Positions 1 to 9,461 of a DNA stretch of 64,000 nucleotides are shown piece by piece. The translations under genes and the position numbers were made by a program. Source of the stretch: Microcoleus vaginatus WJT46-NPBG5 (GTDB lineage: Bacteria; Cyanobacteriota; Cyanobacteriia; Cyanobacteriales; Oscillatoriaceae). The first letter of the stretch is position 1. Every line of letters begins with the position of its first letter. The stretch covers positions 186,001 through 250,000 of the forward strand of contig JAHHHM010000002.1 of assembly GCA_019359355.1 (NCBI GenBank). Direction: 5' to 3'. The notes below the pieces were generated by a model that saw only the letters and a list, made by a program, of their open reading frames with translations, searched no databases and was not told the origin of the DNA.

Positions 1-3000
1 ATACGCTTCACCGCGCTGGAAGTAGGCGTCTGCATCGTCAGGCAGCAGGCGAATGGCTTCGGTGAAGTCTGTAATTGCGCCGGCGTATTCTGCTATATGA
101 GATCGGGAAAACCCTCGGTTGAAGTAATAAGCGCCCTCGTTGGGATTCATCAGCAAGGCTTGGGTGTAATCCTCAATGGCAGCGGCGTGCTCTCCGAGAT
201 TTGAGCGGGCAACGCCTCGGTTGTTATAGACGTTGGCATTGTTGGGATCGAGTTCCAATGCTTGCGTGTAATCTTCAATCGCAGATGGGGCATCGCCGCT
301 ATCTAAGCGCTCAAAGCCGCGTTTGCGGTAGGAGTAGGCGTTATTGGGATTGAGAACGGGATCGTCAAAACGGTCGATTAAACCTTGGATAATCCGGGGA
401 TCGGTGGTGAGGACGCCGACTTCTCGTTCCGGGAAACCGGCCCCGGCGCTGAGGAAGTTGTGAGTTGTGAGCATGGCACTGGTGCTATCACTCACCAAGT
501 AGTTTTCGTGGGTTCCTAAAACTTTTAACCGCAGTTGGCTGGGATATTTGCTCTGCAACTGTTCCAAGTCGTTGAGCGCGTCATACAAAGTATCGCTCTC
601 CTCGTTGCTTTGCCACTGCCGGCCTGTTTTTCGCGGAAACTCACCGCTCTCAATATCTTTGAGGTTGCCCCAGCCAATATCGAGCCGGCCATTTTGCTCT
701 AGAAATACCTCAAATTTCCTCAGCAAGTCGCTATCGAGGCTGGATCGGCTTACCCAGGGGCAAACAACAATCAGTCGCTCTTGGGTGGTTTCTAGGGCTT
801 CTTCCAACACGGAGCGAATCCCCGGACGGTCAAATACTAACTTGAATTCCCAAGTTTGTAGGGCTTTGAGCAGTTGACTAATCTCACCCAACTGATTTTC
901 TACGGCTTGAGTCACCAACTGTTGAATATTCGCCAGTTCGGTGGTTGCGCCGGCTAACCCGCTCTCAACATTTGGATTGAATCCAGACGTGACGGGCAAT
1001 AGTGCTGACACATTGAGTGAGGGAAAATCTGAGGCAGGGCGATTAGATACATTTTGCAAATCTGTTTGCAGTCGGGTGATTGCTTCTTCTAAAGCGGCGA
1101 TGTGGCCGGTTTCTAAGCGATCTAGGGCGGCGTGCAATCCGGAAATATCTCCTTGCAGGGAATCAACATCAACCGATTGAATCTCGGCAATGCGACTTTC
1201 CATCTGAGACTTCGCTTCCGCAACTGCTTCGGCAATCTTACTCAAGACGCTTTCCACCTCAGCCAGATCGGCAGATTCAGTCAATGCCGGCTCAGAGGAG
1301 TAATTTTGCGTTTCTACGTTGATGCGCCGATAAAGTTGGGTGAGGGATTCGCGCAACTCTTCTATTTGCTGCCTTTCGGGACGCTGGTTAAACTGCTCAC
1401 TCAGGGTGTTGAGCGGTTCTTGCAGTTCCGCAGCGATGCGCTCTTGAAGTTCTACCGGCAGGGTTTCTACTTGTTGTTGCAAGGATTGAACGTCTTCGCG
1501 CAATTGCTGCCAATCTGTCGTTGCACCGGCTGTGTGTTGGCGCAGATCACTGACTAACTTTTGGATGTCTCCCAGATGTTGCTGAACTTCGGCTTTTGTT
1601 GCCAAATGCTCTAGAGAGCTTTCTAGCTGCCCCAGAGCGGTTCTCAACTCCCCCAATTGCTGCTCTACCTCCACAGAGGCGGGTGCAGATTGTTGTTGGG
1701 CGAAGGCTGTTTGCAGGTAAGCGATTCTTTCCCAAGCCTCGGTGATGGCTCTTTCTAATTCCTCTATCTTGGCGCTAGATGGGCTGTTGTCTAGGCGTGT
1801 GGTAACGCCGGCAACCGATTCTAGCAAGTCCGCATACTGTTCTCTCAACTGCAAAAGGTTGCCCGGTACGGGTTCGAGATCCGCGAAATTGTGGATTTCT
1901 GCTTCTAGCTGGGCAAGCCGGCTTTCCAACCGGGTTTTTGCCTCTGCGACAGATTCGGCGATTTTATTTAAAACTTCTTCAACGCCGGTGAAATCGACGG
2001 GTTCTTGCACGGGTAAGTCGTCGATACGCCGGTTAAGCGCATCAACGACGCCTCGGACTTCTTCTATTTCCAGTCGCGTGTCTACCGGCACAATTGCGGC
2101 TAAAGGCTGGTTGACTTGCCCTCTCAAATTCTCTAGTTCGGCTTGAATGTCGGCGACAGTTTGCTCTAAGGCTGTGGTTGTTGACGCTTGGCGGGCGGGG
2201 TTCTGGATATTGCGCTCTAATTCCGCTAAGGCGCTCCTAAATTCCTCGATTTGCCCCTCAATCGCGGGGTTTGCCGGCAGGGGTTGCCGCACGCTGTGGG
2301 TTGGTAGGGTTTCTATTCTTTCCACCAGCTGGGCTAAGGTTGTTTCTAAATTTTCTACCCTTGATGCCGGTGGCAAACTGTCGAGTCGTGCAATTAAGCC
2401 GGCAATGGAGGCGAGTAAGCTGGCATACTCGTGTTGCAGTTGAGCCACATCTTGCCCAAGGGGGTTGATTTCCCTGGCTTCCAGATGGGTAAGCCGGCTT
2501 TCTATTTGTGCTTTTGAGTCGGCAACGGATTGGGCGATTTTGGCTAAGACTTCTTCAATGCCGGCTAATTCTGTGGTTTGGGGAGATGCCGGTTGATCCA
2601 CACGCCGGTTTAACTGGTTGAAGGATTCTCTCAATTCCTCTAGCTGCTGGGAGATGCCGGCTGGCAAGGTGACTCCGCTACGCTGCCTGATCTGCGATCT
2701 CAAGTCTTCTAATTCCAGTCGCAAATCCTCTACTGCTTGGCTCAGTGGGGCAAGTGCTTCGCTGCCGGCTAATTCTGTGGTTTCGGCAGATGCCGGTTGA
2801 TCCACACGCCGGTTTAACTGGTTGAAGGATTCTCTCAGTTCGTCTAGTTGCTGGGAGATGCCGGCTGGCAATGTGACTCCACTACGCTGTCTGATCTGCG
2901 ATCTCAAGTCTTCTAATTCCAGCCGCATATCCTCAACCGCTTGGCTCAGTGGGGCAAGTGCTTCGCTGCCGGCTATTTCTGCTGTTTCATCAGATGTGGT

Positions 3001-4329
3001 AATGCTGCCGGTTTCTACACGCTGAGTTAGTTCGCTTAAAGATGCTCTCAGTTCCTCTAGCTGCTGGGAGATGCCGGCTGGCAAGGTGACTCCGCTGCGC
3101 TGCCGGATCTGCGATCTCAAGTCTTCTAATTCCAGGCGCATATCCTCTACCGCATTGCTCAGTGGGGCAAGTGCTTCGCTGCCGGCTACTTCTGTGGTTT
3201 CCGCAGATGTGGTAATGCTGACGGTTTCTACACGCTGAGTTAGTTCGCTTAAAGATGCTCTCAATTCCTCTAACTGATCAGAGATGCCGGCTGGCAAGGT
3301 GACTCCGCTGCGCTGCCTGATCTGGGATCTTAAGTCTTCTAATTCCAGGCGCATATCCTCTACCGCATTGCTCAGTGGAGCAAGTGCTTCGCTGCCGGCT
3401 AATTCTGTTGTTTCTGAGCTTAGCCCCGCTGTGGCGGTGAAATTTTCCTTTTCTAAATCGATACGGCGCTCTAACCCGGCAAGTGCGCCTCTAACTTCTT
3501 CGAGCTGCTGTAGGGTCGTGGTTTGCAATGTTTCGTTGGACTGCCGACTGACTTGTTCGCTCAATGCGTCTAACTGCGCCTGGATGTCTGAGATTGCCCC
3601 AGCAGCGGGTGCGACGGCTTGCTCTAGCACGTTCATCGCTGCTACCAGAGAGTTAAAATCTTGCGCCGGCACCCGATTTTGGGCGTCTTGCTGGACTTGG
3701 GCTAAGGTTGTTCTTAACTGTTCAAGTTGCTGCTCTAGGAGCGAGTAAGCTTGTGCTGTGAGGGCTTGCTCTTCTGTTGAGCTTTGAGCTTGCCGGTTTT
3801 GCAGGTTGGTTTGAAGTTGGGTGACTTCGGTTTCCAGTTGCGCGAGTTCTTCGGTGGTTCGGGCGAAGGCTTTTTCTAAACCTTCCACTCTTGATGCCGG
3901 TGGAAATTCTTCTAAACGGTTGCTCACGGTGGCAACGGCTTCAAGCAAGCTGGAATACTGGTTATGAATGTGGGAGATTTCTCCAGCCGCACTGCCTTCT
4001 GCGGTTTCTAGCCCTTCTAACCGGCGCATTTCTGTCTGAAGCGCTTCTTTAACGCCTCTAAGTTCTTCCTGAGTCGGCAATCTTCTCACTGAGGCGCGTA
4101 GCGATTCCACCTCGGTGGAAAGTTGTCGGTGAATTTGAGTCACGTCTCCGTTTGGACTGGGCGGTGCCAGTTCCTCCAGTCGTCGCCGGTTTAGCAGGTT
4201 CAGCAACAGCGACGCAGACACCGGCGCTGCTGCGTACACCAGCTGCTGCGACAGCACTGCAACAGCCGATCCAGCGATTGAACCAGCAATGGTGATATAT
4301 TCTGCAATCTCTAGCCAGCTGTTTTTCAT
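1..4329 (-). CDS. Giant membrane-anchored coiled-coil protein with degenerate PLD domain and C-terminal TPRs (partial)
   Basis: The frame is open from an ATG at 4329 to the window edge, at least 1,443 codons; the C-terminus lies outside. Residues 1-55 form a hydrophobic anchor (LEIAEY start, ending LLLNLLNRRR) shared with the next two genes. Residues about 55-1130 are low-complexity coiled coil rich in Leu, Glu and Gln, with four near-identical 68-71 residue repeats (about 300-590). Residues about 1150-1310 resemble one phospholipase D module: LIVVCPW, then IGWG, then HENYLVSD, where the HxKxxxxD lysine is Asn. At least three TPRs follow (NANVYNNRG type). It is probably a membrane-tethered scaffold or sensor. 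Domain calls are by eye, and catalytic activity is doubtful because of the Lys-to-Asn change. Confidence 0.85.
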   Translation of the reverse strand, partial: MKNSWLEIAEYITIAGSIAGSAVAVLSQQLVYAAAPVSASLLLNLLNRRRLEELAPPSPNGDVTQIHRQLSTEVESLRASVRRLPTQEELRGVKEALQTEMRRLEGLETAEGSAAGEISHIHNQYSSLLEAVATVSNRLEEFPPASRVEGLEKAFARTTEELAQLETEVTQLQTNLQNRQAQSSTEEQALTAQAYSLLEQQLEQLRTTLAQVQQDAQNRVPAQDFNSLVAAMNVLEQAVAPAAGAISDIQAQLDALSEQVSRQSNETLQTTTLQQLEEVRGALAGLERRIDLEKENFTATAGLSSETTELAGSEALAPLSNAVEDMRLELEDLRSQIRQRSGVTLPAGISDQLEELRASLSELTQRVETVSITTSAETTEVAGSEALAPLSNAVEDMRLELEDLRSQIRQRSGVTLPAGISQQLEELRASLSELTQRVETGSITTSDETAEIAGSEALAPLSQAVEDMRLELEDLRSQIRQRSGVTLPAGISQQLDELRESFNQLNRRVDQPASAETTELAGSEALAPLSQAVEDLRLELEDLRSQIRQRSGVTLPAGISQQLEELRESFNQLNRRVDQPASPQTTELAGIEEVLAKIAQSVADSKAQIESRLTHLEAREINPLGQDVAQLQHEYASLLASIAGLIARLDSLPPASRVENLETTLAQLVERIETLPTHSVRQPLPANPAIEGQIEEFRSALAELERNIQNPARQASTTTALEQTVADIQAELENLRGQVNQPLAAIVPVDTRLEIEEVRGVVDALNRRIDDLPVQEPVDFTGVEEVLNKIAESVAEAKTRLESRLAQLEAEIHNFADLEPVPGNLLQLREQYADLLESVAGVTTRLDNSPSSAKIEELERAITEAWERIAYLQTAFAQQQSAPASVEVEQQLGELRTALGQLESSLEHLATKAEVQQHLGDIQKLVSDLRQHTAGATTDWQQLREDVQSLQQQVETLPVELQERIAAELQEPLNTLSEQFNQRPERQQIEELRESLTQLYRRINVETQNYSSEPALTESADLAEVESVLSKIAEAVAEAKSQMESRIAEIQSVDVDSLQGDISGLHAALDRLETGHIAALEEAITRLQTDLQNVSNRPASDFPSLNVSALLPVTSGFNPNVESGLAGATTELANIQQLVTQAVENQLGEISQLLKALQTWEFKLVFDRPGIRSVLEEALETTQERLIVVCPWVSRSSLDSDLLRKFEVFLEQNGRLDIGWGNLKDIESGEFPRKTGRQWQSNEESDTLYDALNDLEQLQSKYPSQLRLKVLGTHENYLVSDSTSAMLTTHNFLSAGAGFPEREVGVLTTDPRIIQGLIDRFDDPVLNPNNAYSYRKRGFERLDSGDAPSAIEDYTQALELDPNNANVYNNRGVARSNLGEHAAAIEDYTQALLMNPNEGAYYFNRGFSRSHIAEYAGAITDFTEAIRLLPDDADAYFQRGEAY
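2572..3420. repeat. Four in-frame 204/213-bp repeats inside the giant coiled-coil gene
   Basis: The anchor ATGCCGGCTGGCAA recurs at 2654, 2858, 3071 and 3284, giving spacings of 204, 213 and 213 bp, all multiples of three. Each copy encodes a coiled-coil block containing ALAPLS, LELEDLRSQIRQRSGV and TLPAGIS. The copies are almost identical at DNA level, which implies recent duplication or gene conversion. Copy number may vary between strains. Confidence 0.9.
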
Positions 4330-4819
4330 AATTCACCTACTTCTAGAACCCCACCACATTTTGCCTGATATTTGCCTTCTATTTTGCCTCAATCGCGCAG
4401 CCAAATCTTGCCGAGTTCTTTCTGAGATTTTCTGAGGTCTTTTCCTGCATTTAATTTGCATTCTGCATTTATAGCAGATTTCTAGAGAATGGCCGTATAT
4501 TTTTATACAGCGATATACATAATTATTAGGGGTTTAGCCAAAATATCTCACCTAAGCTAATTAACGCTATCATCAAAAATTCTTCTAAATGTTAAACAAG
4601 TAAAAACGCTGAGATCCCGATATCAAAAAGTAACGCGCTCCCTTGGAGACTTCTCACCCACTACAGCCTAATTCAATAAAGACTGTAGTTTTAAACTTTT
4701 TTACAGGATAGAGCTGGGTAAAGAAAAACTTGAATGATTGTCTCAATTTGAGAATAATGCAAGAGATTAAAGCTTTTAAACTTCCTCCCAAAGACTTAAT
4801 TTTTGCTTTCGCAACCGGC
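4330..4819. other. AT-rich intergenic region upstream of the giant gene
   Basis: There is no credible gene. Near 4495-4520 there is an imperfect inverted repeat (GTATATTTTTATAC followed by GCGATATAC). A minus-strand promoter for the giant gene should lie here, but I cannot choose -35 and -10 boxes with confidence. The gap separates the giant gene from its paralogue upstream. Confidence 0.5.
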
Positions 4820-6007
4820 TCACTCTTCGAGTAGCGGTTCAGAAGGTTCTTCTGCATCGGCGAATTGGTCGAGGAAGGTTGGGATCAACCGGGTGTTTGG
4901 TAAATTTAATGGTTGGGCTTCGTCAAAGCGCTGAATCAATTCTTGAATGATGCGGGGATCGGTGGTGCGAACTCCCACCTCTGGGCGATCCCGTTGGGTG
5001 CCGGCGTTGAGAACATCATGACTGCCCACCCACGCAAAGGCGCAATCGCACACTAAAAAATTCTCATGGGTGGCCAATCCTTTCAGCTTAAAGCGATCCG
5101 GATATTCCCTCACGAGTTGTTGCAACTGATGGATGCCGGCGGCATATTCTGCCGGCGTTTCCACATCTGTGGGCTGTCCCCAGCCGATCTCAACGCAACA
5201 GTGTCGATCTAGCAGTGCTCTAAAGTGACGCATCATGCTGTCATCCAGCCGACTACGACGCAGCCAGGGACAGACGACGATCAGCCGATCTTGGGCGTTT
5301 TCTAAAGCTTCTAGGAGTAAAGAGTGGCTGCGTTCGCGCTTCATCACCAGCTCATACTCATAAGGCTGCTGAATCACTTGAAACTGCCGTTCGATCTCTT
5401 CCATGAGATTGTGACCGGCAGCCTCAACTTGAGCGGGAATGCTGGCAATCGCAAGTTCTACCTGCTTTTGTAAATCTACCACCGGCAGTTGTGCTTCACC
5501 CGGTTGCGGTAGCCGGTCAAGGTATTGTTGCAGCGCCACAATGACACGGGCTAAATTTTCAATCTGCTCAAGTTCAGGCCGGCTTGTAAATTGCTCTCGC
5601 AAGCCATCTAACTGAACTTGAAGGGGTGCCAGCCATTTTTCCAGGGTGGTTTGCCGGTTTTTCAGTTGCTCAATTTCTGAGAGTAAGCCTGTAAGATCCC
5701 GCCCCGGTTCAATACTTTGGGCTTCGTTTTCCAAGCGTTGAATCACAGAGGTTAACGCTTCTGCCCACTGCTGTTTTGCCGCGTCGAGGCTGGAGAGTTG
5801 CTCGTTTAATTGGGAAATCGCTGCTGTGGTTTGTTGGCGAGTCTGTAGCTCAAATCGCTGCCGGTTACTCCAGTTGAGCAGCAGCGACAGCGACAAGGGC
5901 GCGACGGCATAGGCAAGTTGCTGGAAAAACACAGCCGCAACCGATCCCGCGACTGAGCCGGCAAGGGATACAAACTCTGCAATTTCCAGCACGTTACGGG
6001 TTTTCAC
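4820..6007 (-). CDS. Membrane-anchored coiled-coil protein with degenerate PLD-like C-terminal domain
   Basis: This 395-aa protein starts at GTG 6007; no strong ribosome site is visible, and the start lies 9 bp after the stop of the WD40 gene, so the two are probably co-transcribed. Residues 1-55 are the shared anchor (LEIAEF, then APLSLSLLLN, then NRQRF). A coiled coil covers about 56-225. The C-terminal domain (about 230-385) resembles a single PLD module: LIVVCPWLRRS, IGWG, and HENFLVCD at about 312 followed by GSHDVLNAG. The HKD lysine is Asn. The domain is closely related to the one in the neighbouring giant protein. Nuclease activity should not be assumed; it may be a ligand-binding or altered phosphotransfer domain. 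Confidence 0.85.
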   Translation of the reverse strand: MKTRNVLEIAEFVSLAGSVAGSVAAVFFQQLAYAVAPLSLSLLLNWSNRQRFELQTRQQTTAAISQLNEQLSSLDAAKQQWAEALTSVIQRLENEAQSIEPGRDLTGLLSEIEQLKNRQTTLEKWLAPLQVQLDGLREQFTSRPELEQIENLARVIVALQQYLDRLPQPGEAQLPVVDLQKQVELAIASIPAQVEAAGHNLMEEIERQFQVIQQPYEYELVMKRERSHSLLLEALENAQDRLIVVCPWLRRSRLDDSMMRHFRALLDRHCCVEIGWGQPTDVETPAEYAAGIHQLQQLVREYPDRFKLKGLATHENFLVCDCAFAWVGSHDVLNAGTQRDRPEVGVRTTDPRIIQELIQRFDEAQPLNLPNTRLIPTFLDQFADAEEPSEPLLEE

Positions 6008-6016
6008 GAACTTTGT

Positions 6017-7717
6017 TTAATCTCGCTGCCAAATTTTAATGGTGCCGTTGGCGCTGCCAATGGCGAGGAGTTGACCAGAAGGGCTGATGGCGAGGGAGAT
6101 CGCGGGTTTGCTATCTTCTGCCAGGGTATGCACTCGCTTGCCGGTTGCCCTATCCCAGATTTTAACGGTGCCGTCGGCACTGCCACTGAGTAGGGTTTGG
6201 CCATCGGGGGTGAAGGCGACCGAGTAAACCGGCCCGGAATGCTCGGCGAGGGTGGCGATGAGATCGCCGGTGTCCAACTCCCACAGTTTAACGGTGCCAT
6301 TACCATTGCCACTGGCGAGGTATGCGGTATCGGGACTAAAGCTGAGTGACCAAACAAAATCTAAATTTCCCGTGAGGGTGCCGATATGTTCGCCGGTGTG
6401 CATTTGCCACAGATGAATCAGTCCGTCGCCGCCGCCACTGGCGAGAAATTCCCCATTCGGGCTAAATTGCAGGGCGTAAACCGGCCCGGAATAATCCGTG
6501 AGCCGGCTTTGCAAGACGCCGGTGTTCAACTCCCACAGCTTAATCGTTTCGTCAAAACTGCCACTGGCGAGCATTTTACCATCCGGGCTGATGGTGATGG
6601 AGCGCACGGAGCCGGAATGGCCGGCCAGGGTATCCATCAATTCCCCGGTTTCTAGCTTCCACAGTTTGATTGTCTCATCCCAACTCCCGCTCGCCACAAT
6701 CTGACTATCTGGGGTGATGGCGACGGAAAAAATGCCTTTGGTATGAGCCGACAAGGTGTGTAGCAACTCACCCGTGTGGGGTTGCCAAATTTTCACGGTT
6801 TTGTCAAAACTGCCGCTGACCAAGTGCTGGCCATCGGCGCTAATGGCCAATCCGCTCACCCAGTCGGTATGTCCGGTGAGGGTACCCACGCAGCGCCAGT
6901 TTTGATTGAGGGATTGAGTGACAAAGCTGGGCAGGAGAATGGATTTAGCCGTTGGGTGGGGCGCGGGTGCTTCGGCTGTCGCGGTGGGGGCTGCCGGCTC
7001 TTTTTGAGTCGAATCTGGGGCGGCGGCGGATTTTTTCTTTTTGGAGGCGCGGGGTTGTTCTGCTGCCGGTGCCGGTGGCTGTTGCTTGTCGTCCCACCGG
7101 CGCTGCATGGCGGTTTCTATTTGGTTGGCCAAACTCGCAAGGCGTTCCGACAATTGCGTCATCGTCCGTTCCAAGCGGTCAACTCGTTCTACAACGGATG
7201 AGCTATTGAGGTAGTGAATGACGCTGCTAACAGATTCCTGGACGGTGGCGCACTCTTCTTGCAGCTGGGCGATATTTTGATAAATTGGGGTCAAGTCGGG
7301 CGCTTCCTGTTGCGTAGCAGGTTTTTTTGGCATCTCGGTGCTTCCTGTAGGATAGGTCTGGGTGCCACGAGCGCTATCAGGCAGTGGGGAGGACGCCGGT
7401 ATTCCTGCCGCTGAGGCTTGTAGCAGTTGCATCTCTTCGGAAAATTGCTGCTGCACCCGCATAATGGCCGCCGATGTCCGCCGTGAATTGAGCCGGTCGT
7501 AGCGGTAACGGTTGAGCAGGTTCAGCGCGACGGAACTCGTTAGGGGAACAACAGCAAGGATGATCTGCCCGGATATTACAGCCGCAATTAACCCAACGAT
7601 TGAGCAAATGAGTGCAATATACTCTGCTATCTCTAGCCGATGAGAAGTATTGCACAGTTTAAGAAAGCTGAAGAAAGCGTTCTGAATTATTGCAGTGATA
7701 GACGCGCTAAGGCTCAT
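6017..7717 (-). CDS. Membrane-anchored WD40 beta-propeller protein sharing the same N-terminal module
   Basis: This 566-aa protein starts at ATG 7717. After about 27 extra residues it has the anchor seen in the two downstream genes (LEIAEYIALICS, then VVPLTSS, then LNLLNRYR). A coiled coil and a Pro/Ala/Lys-rich linker run to about 270. The C-terminal 290 residues hold seven WD40 repeats, recognisable by GH near the start and IKLW or IKIW at the end, enough for one closed propeller. It is probably a cytoplasmic protein-interaction platform tethered to the membrane. The PLD-like gene follows after 9 bp. No enzyme domain is present. Confidence 0.9.
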   Translation of the reverse strand: MSLSASITAIIQNAFFSFLKLCNTSHRLEIAEYIALICSIVGLIAAVISGQIILAVVPLTSSVALNLLNRYRYDRLNSRRTSAAIMRVQQQFSEEMQLLQASAAGIPASSPLPDSARGTQTYPTGSTEMPKKPATQQEAPDLTPIYQNIAQLQEECATVQESVSSVIHYLNSSSVVERVDRLERTMTQLSERLASLANQIETAMQRRWDDKQQPPAPAAEQPRASKKKKSAAAPDSTQKEPAAPTATAEAPAPHPTAKSILLPSFVTQSLNQNWRCVGTLTGHTDWVSGLAISADGQHLVSGSFDKTVKIWQPHTGELLHTLSAHTKGIFSVAITPDSQIVASGSWDETIKLWKLETGELMDTLAGHSGSVRSITISPDGKMLASGSFDETIKLWELNTGVLQSRLTDYSGPVYALQFSPNGEFLASGGGDGLIHLWQMHTGEHIGTLTGNLDFVWSLSFSPDTAYLASGNGNGTVKLWELDTGDLIATLAEHSGPVYSVAFTPDGQTLLSGSADGTVKIWDRATGKRVHTLAEDSKPAISLAISPSGQLLAIGSANGTIKIWQRD

Positions 7718-8063
7718 CGTTACTTACCTGTTTCAAAAGCCTTGAATGTTTCGGATAAGGATGTCTGAATGGGATCGGATGCTGGCCTCCTGTGGGGATT
7801 TTGCGATGTTTAAACCTTCCTTTTTAGCCTAGCGCTGTTGGGGCGAAAAGTATAAGTGTTGGCGGTTAGGCTTGAGCGGTGTGACTGATTTAAGGGTGCG
7901 GTTGCCAATGGTTATTTGCGGTGAGTCTCAAAGCATTTGTTCGGGATCGCCCCTCTCATTCGTGATTTTATGGGAGTGTCTCAAAATCGGTGAAGTCCTC
8001 TCTCCCCCTCACGCTCAACCTAAAAATTTACTGGAGTGCCGGTTTAATAAACCTCCGCCTAAT
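7718..8063. other. Intergenic region between mgtE and the WD40 gene
   Basis: The stretch holds no recognisable gene, RNA or repeat. It lies after the end of mgtE and before the start of the WD40 gene, both on the minus strand, so it should contain the WD40 gene's promoter. I cannot assign boxes. Confidence 0.4.
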
Positions 8064-9461
8064 CTACAACCGCAAAATTAGTCGCGCTAAGTTGAAGTAA
8101 ATAACGACGCCCAAGACATCAACGGCTGTGGTGATAAATGGGGCCGACATCAGCGCCGGGTCTAGTTTCAAGGAACGAAATATAAACGGCAGTGCTGAAC
8201 CGGCAATGGATGCCAAAATGGCGATTGCCACTAGACTAATTCCGACTGTAATGGCGACTAACACACTTTCTTGTAGGAAGCTTGCCCACACAGTAGCGAT
8301 CGCCCCCAGCATTCCCCCTAGTAATGCCCCAGCCATTGCTTCTCGGATCACGACCTGGACGGGTCCCATTGCCCGAATTTCATCGGTATTCAAACCCCGA
8401 ATCACGACTGTGGAGGACTGCGCCCCGACGTTGCCGCCGGTGCCTACGAGTAGGGGGATAAACGCCGCCAGCGACACCACCTGCTGCAAAAGCCCTTCTT
8501 GTGATTTGATAATAGTGCCTGTGACGGTATTCGTTAGTAGCAAGACTAACAGCCAGAGCACTCGTCTCCGGGCGACGGTAATTAAATTTGTCTGGAAATA
8601 ATTGTCTCCGTCAGACTGCACGCCACCCAAGGCATAAATATCTTTGGTGGTTTCTTCTTCTAAGATATCGATCACGTCATCAACGGTGATAATGCCCACT
8701 AGCCGTTGTTCGCGATCCACCACCGGCACTGCTAAAAAGTCATAGCGCTGGATGAGTCGGGCAACTTCTTCTTGGTTATCACTGGTGTTGACTGAGACGA
8801 CCTCGCGGGTCATAATTTCGCCAATGGTCTGGTCTGGCTGAGAGGTGACGAGATCCCGCAGGGACAGAATGCCCGTGAGCCGGCGGGCGGTATCGGTGAT
8901 ATATAGGTAATAAACGATTTCTGTTACGGGCGCTAAGGCGCGAATGCGTTCCAGGGTTTGACTGACGGTGAAGCTTTCTTTGAGCGAGATGTACTCTGGC
9001 GTCATAATCCGTCCTGCTGTGCCGGCTTCATAGCCTAATAGCAGTGCGGTTGCTTGCCATTCCGATGGCGACAGCTGTTCGCCTAAACGCCGGACAACAG
9101 TTGCCGGCAATTCATCAAACAGCCGCGCTCGGTCATCGGGCGACATTTTATCGACAATGTCCAGCACTTCCTGGCGCTTGAAGTCCTCCAGCAGCAACTG
9201 CTGCACGCTGGAGTCGAGATGTTCGTAAACTTCAGTGGCTTCGTCTTTTGAAAGCAAGCGAAAAGCAATGACTTGCATCGCTTCTGGCAAGCCTTCGATA
9301 GCTTCGGCAATGTCTGGTGGCTGCACCGGCACTAAAATTGCTTTTGCGCCTTTGAAGTCTCCTTGTTCTAGCAGCGCTTGTAGCTGCGATCTCACTAACT
9401 CCCGCAGTTCGCGCCGAGACATAGCGTGGATGGGAAAGGATAGATTGTTATTCTCTGTCAA
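8064..9461 (-). CDS. mgtE: Magnesium transporter MgtE
   Basis: This 465-aa protein has full MgtE architecture. Residues about 25-150 are the helical N domain (superhelical MgtE_N with LLSKDEATEV and FDELPATVV). Two CBS domains follow at about 150-275 (GRIMTPEY, then IGEIMTREVVSV). Five membrane helices occupy about 290-465, with the signature LLVGTGGNVGAQSSTVVIRG for the pore. The family forms homodimeric Mg2+ channels gated by Mg2+ bound to the N and CBS domains. It sits divergently from a mechanosensitive channel gene. I saw no M-box-like leader upstream. Confidence 0.95.
   Translation of the reverse strand: MTENNNLSFPIHAMSRRELRELVRSQLQALLEQGDFKGAKAILVPVQPPDIAEAIEGLPEAMQVIAFRLLSKDEATEVYEHLDSSVQQLLLEDFKRQEVLDIVDKMSPDDRARLFDELPATVVRRLGEQLSPSEWQATALLLGYEAGTAGRIMTPEYISLKESFTVSQTLERIRALAPVTEIVYYLYITDTARRLTGILSLRDLVTSQPDQTIGEIMTREVVSVNTSDNQEEVARLIQRYDFLAVPVVDREQRLVGIITVDDVIDILEEETTKDIYALGGVQSDGDNYFQTNLITVARRRVLWLLVLLLTNTVTGTIIKSQEGLLQQVVSLAAFIPLLVGTGGNVGAQSSTVVIRGLNTDEIRAMGPVQVVIREAMAGALLGGMLGAIATVWASFLQESVLVAITVGISLVAIAILASIAGSALPFIFRSLKLDPALMSAPFITTAVDVLGVVIYFNLARLILRL

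Noticed and set aside
548-3748. Plus-strand ORFs with Ser/Cys-rich products through the first 4 kb
   Set aside because: They are antisense to the giant coiled-coil frame, repeat only because that gene repeats, and have no ribosome sites.
4654-4857. 67-codon minus-strand ORF after the PLD-like gene
   Set aside because: It overlaps the end of the PLD-like gene in another frame and lacks a ribosome site.
6386-7414. Plus-strand ORFs opposite the WD40 gene
   Set aside because: The minus-strand frame gives a complete WD40 propeller; the plus-strand products are low-complexity shadows.
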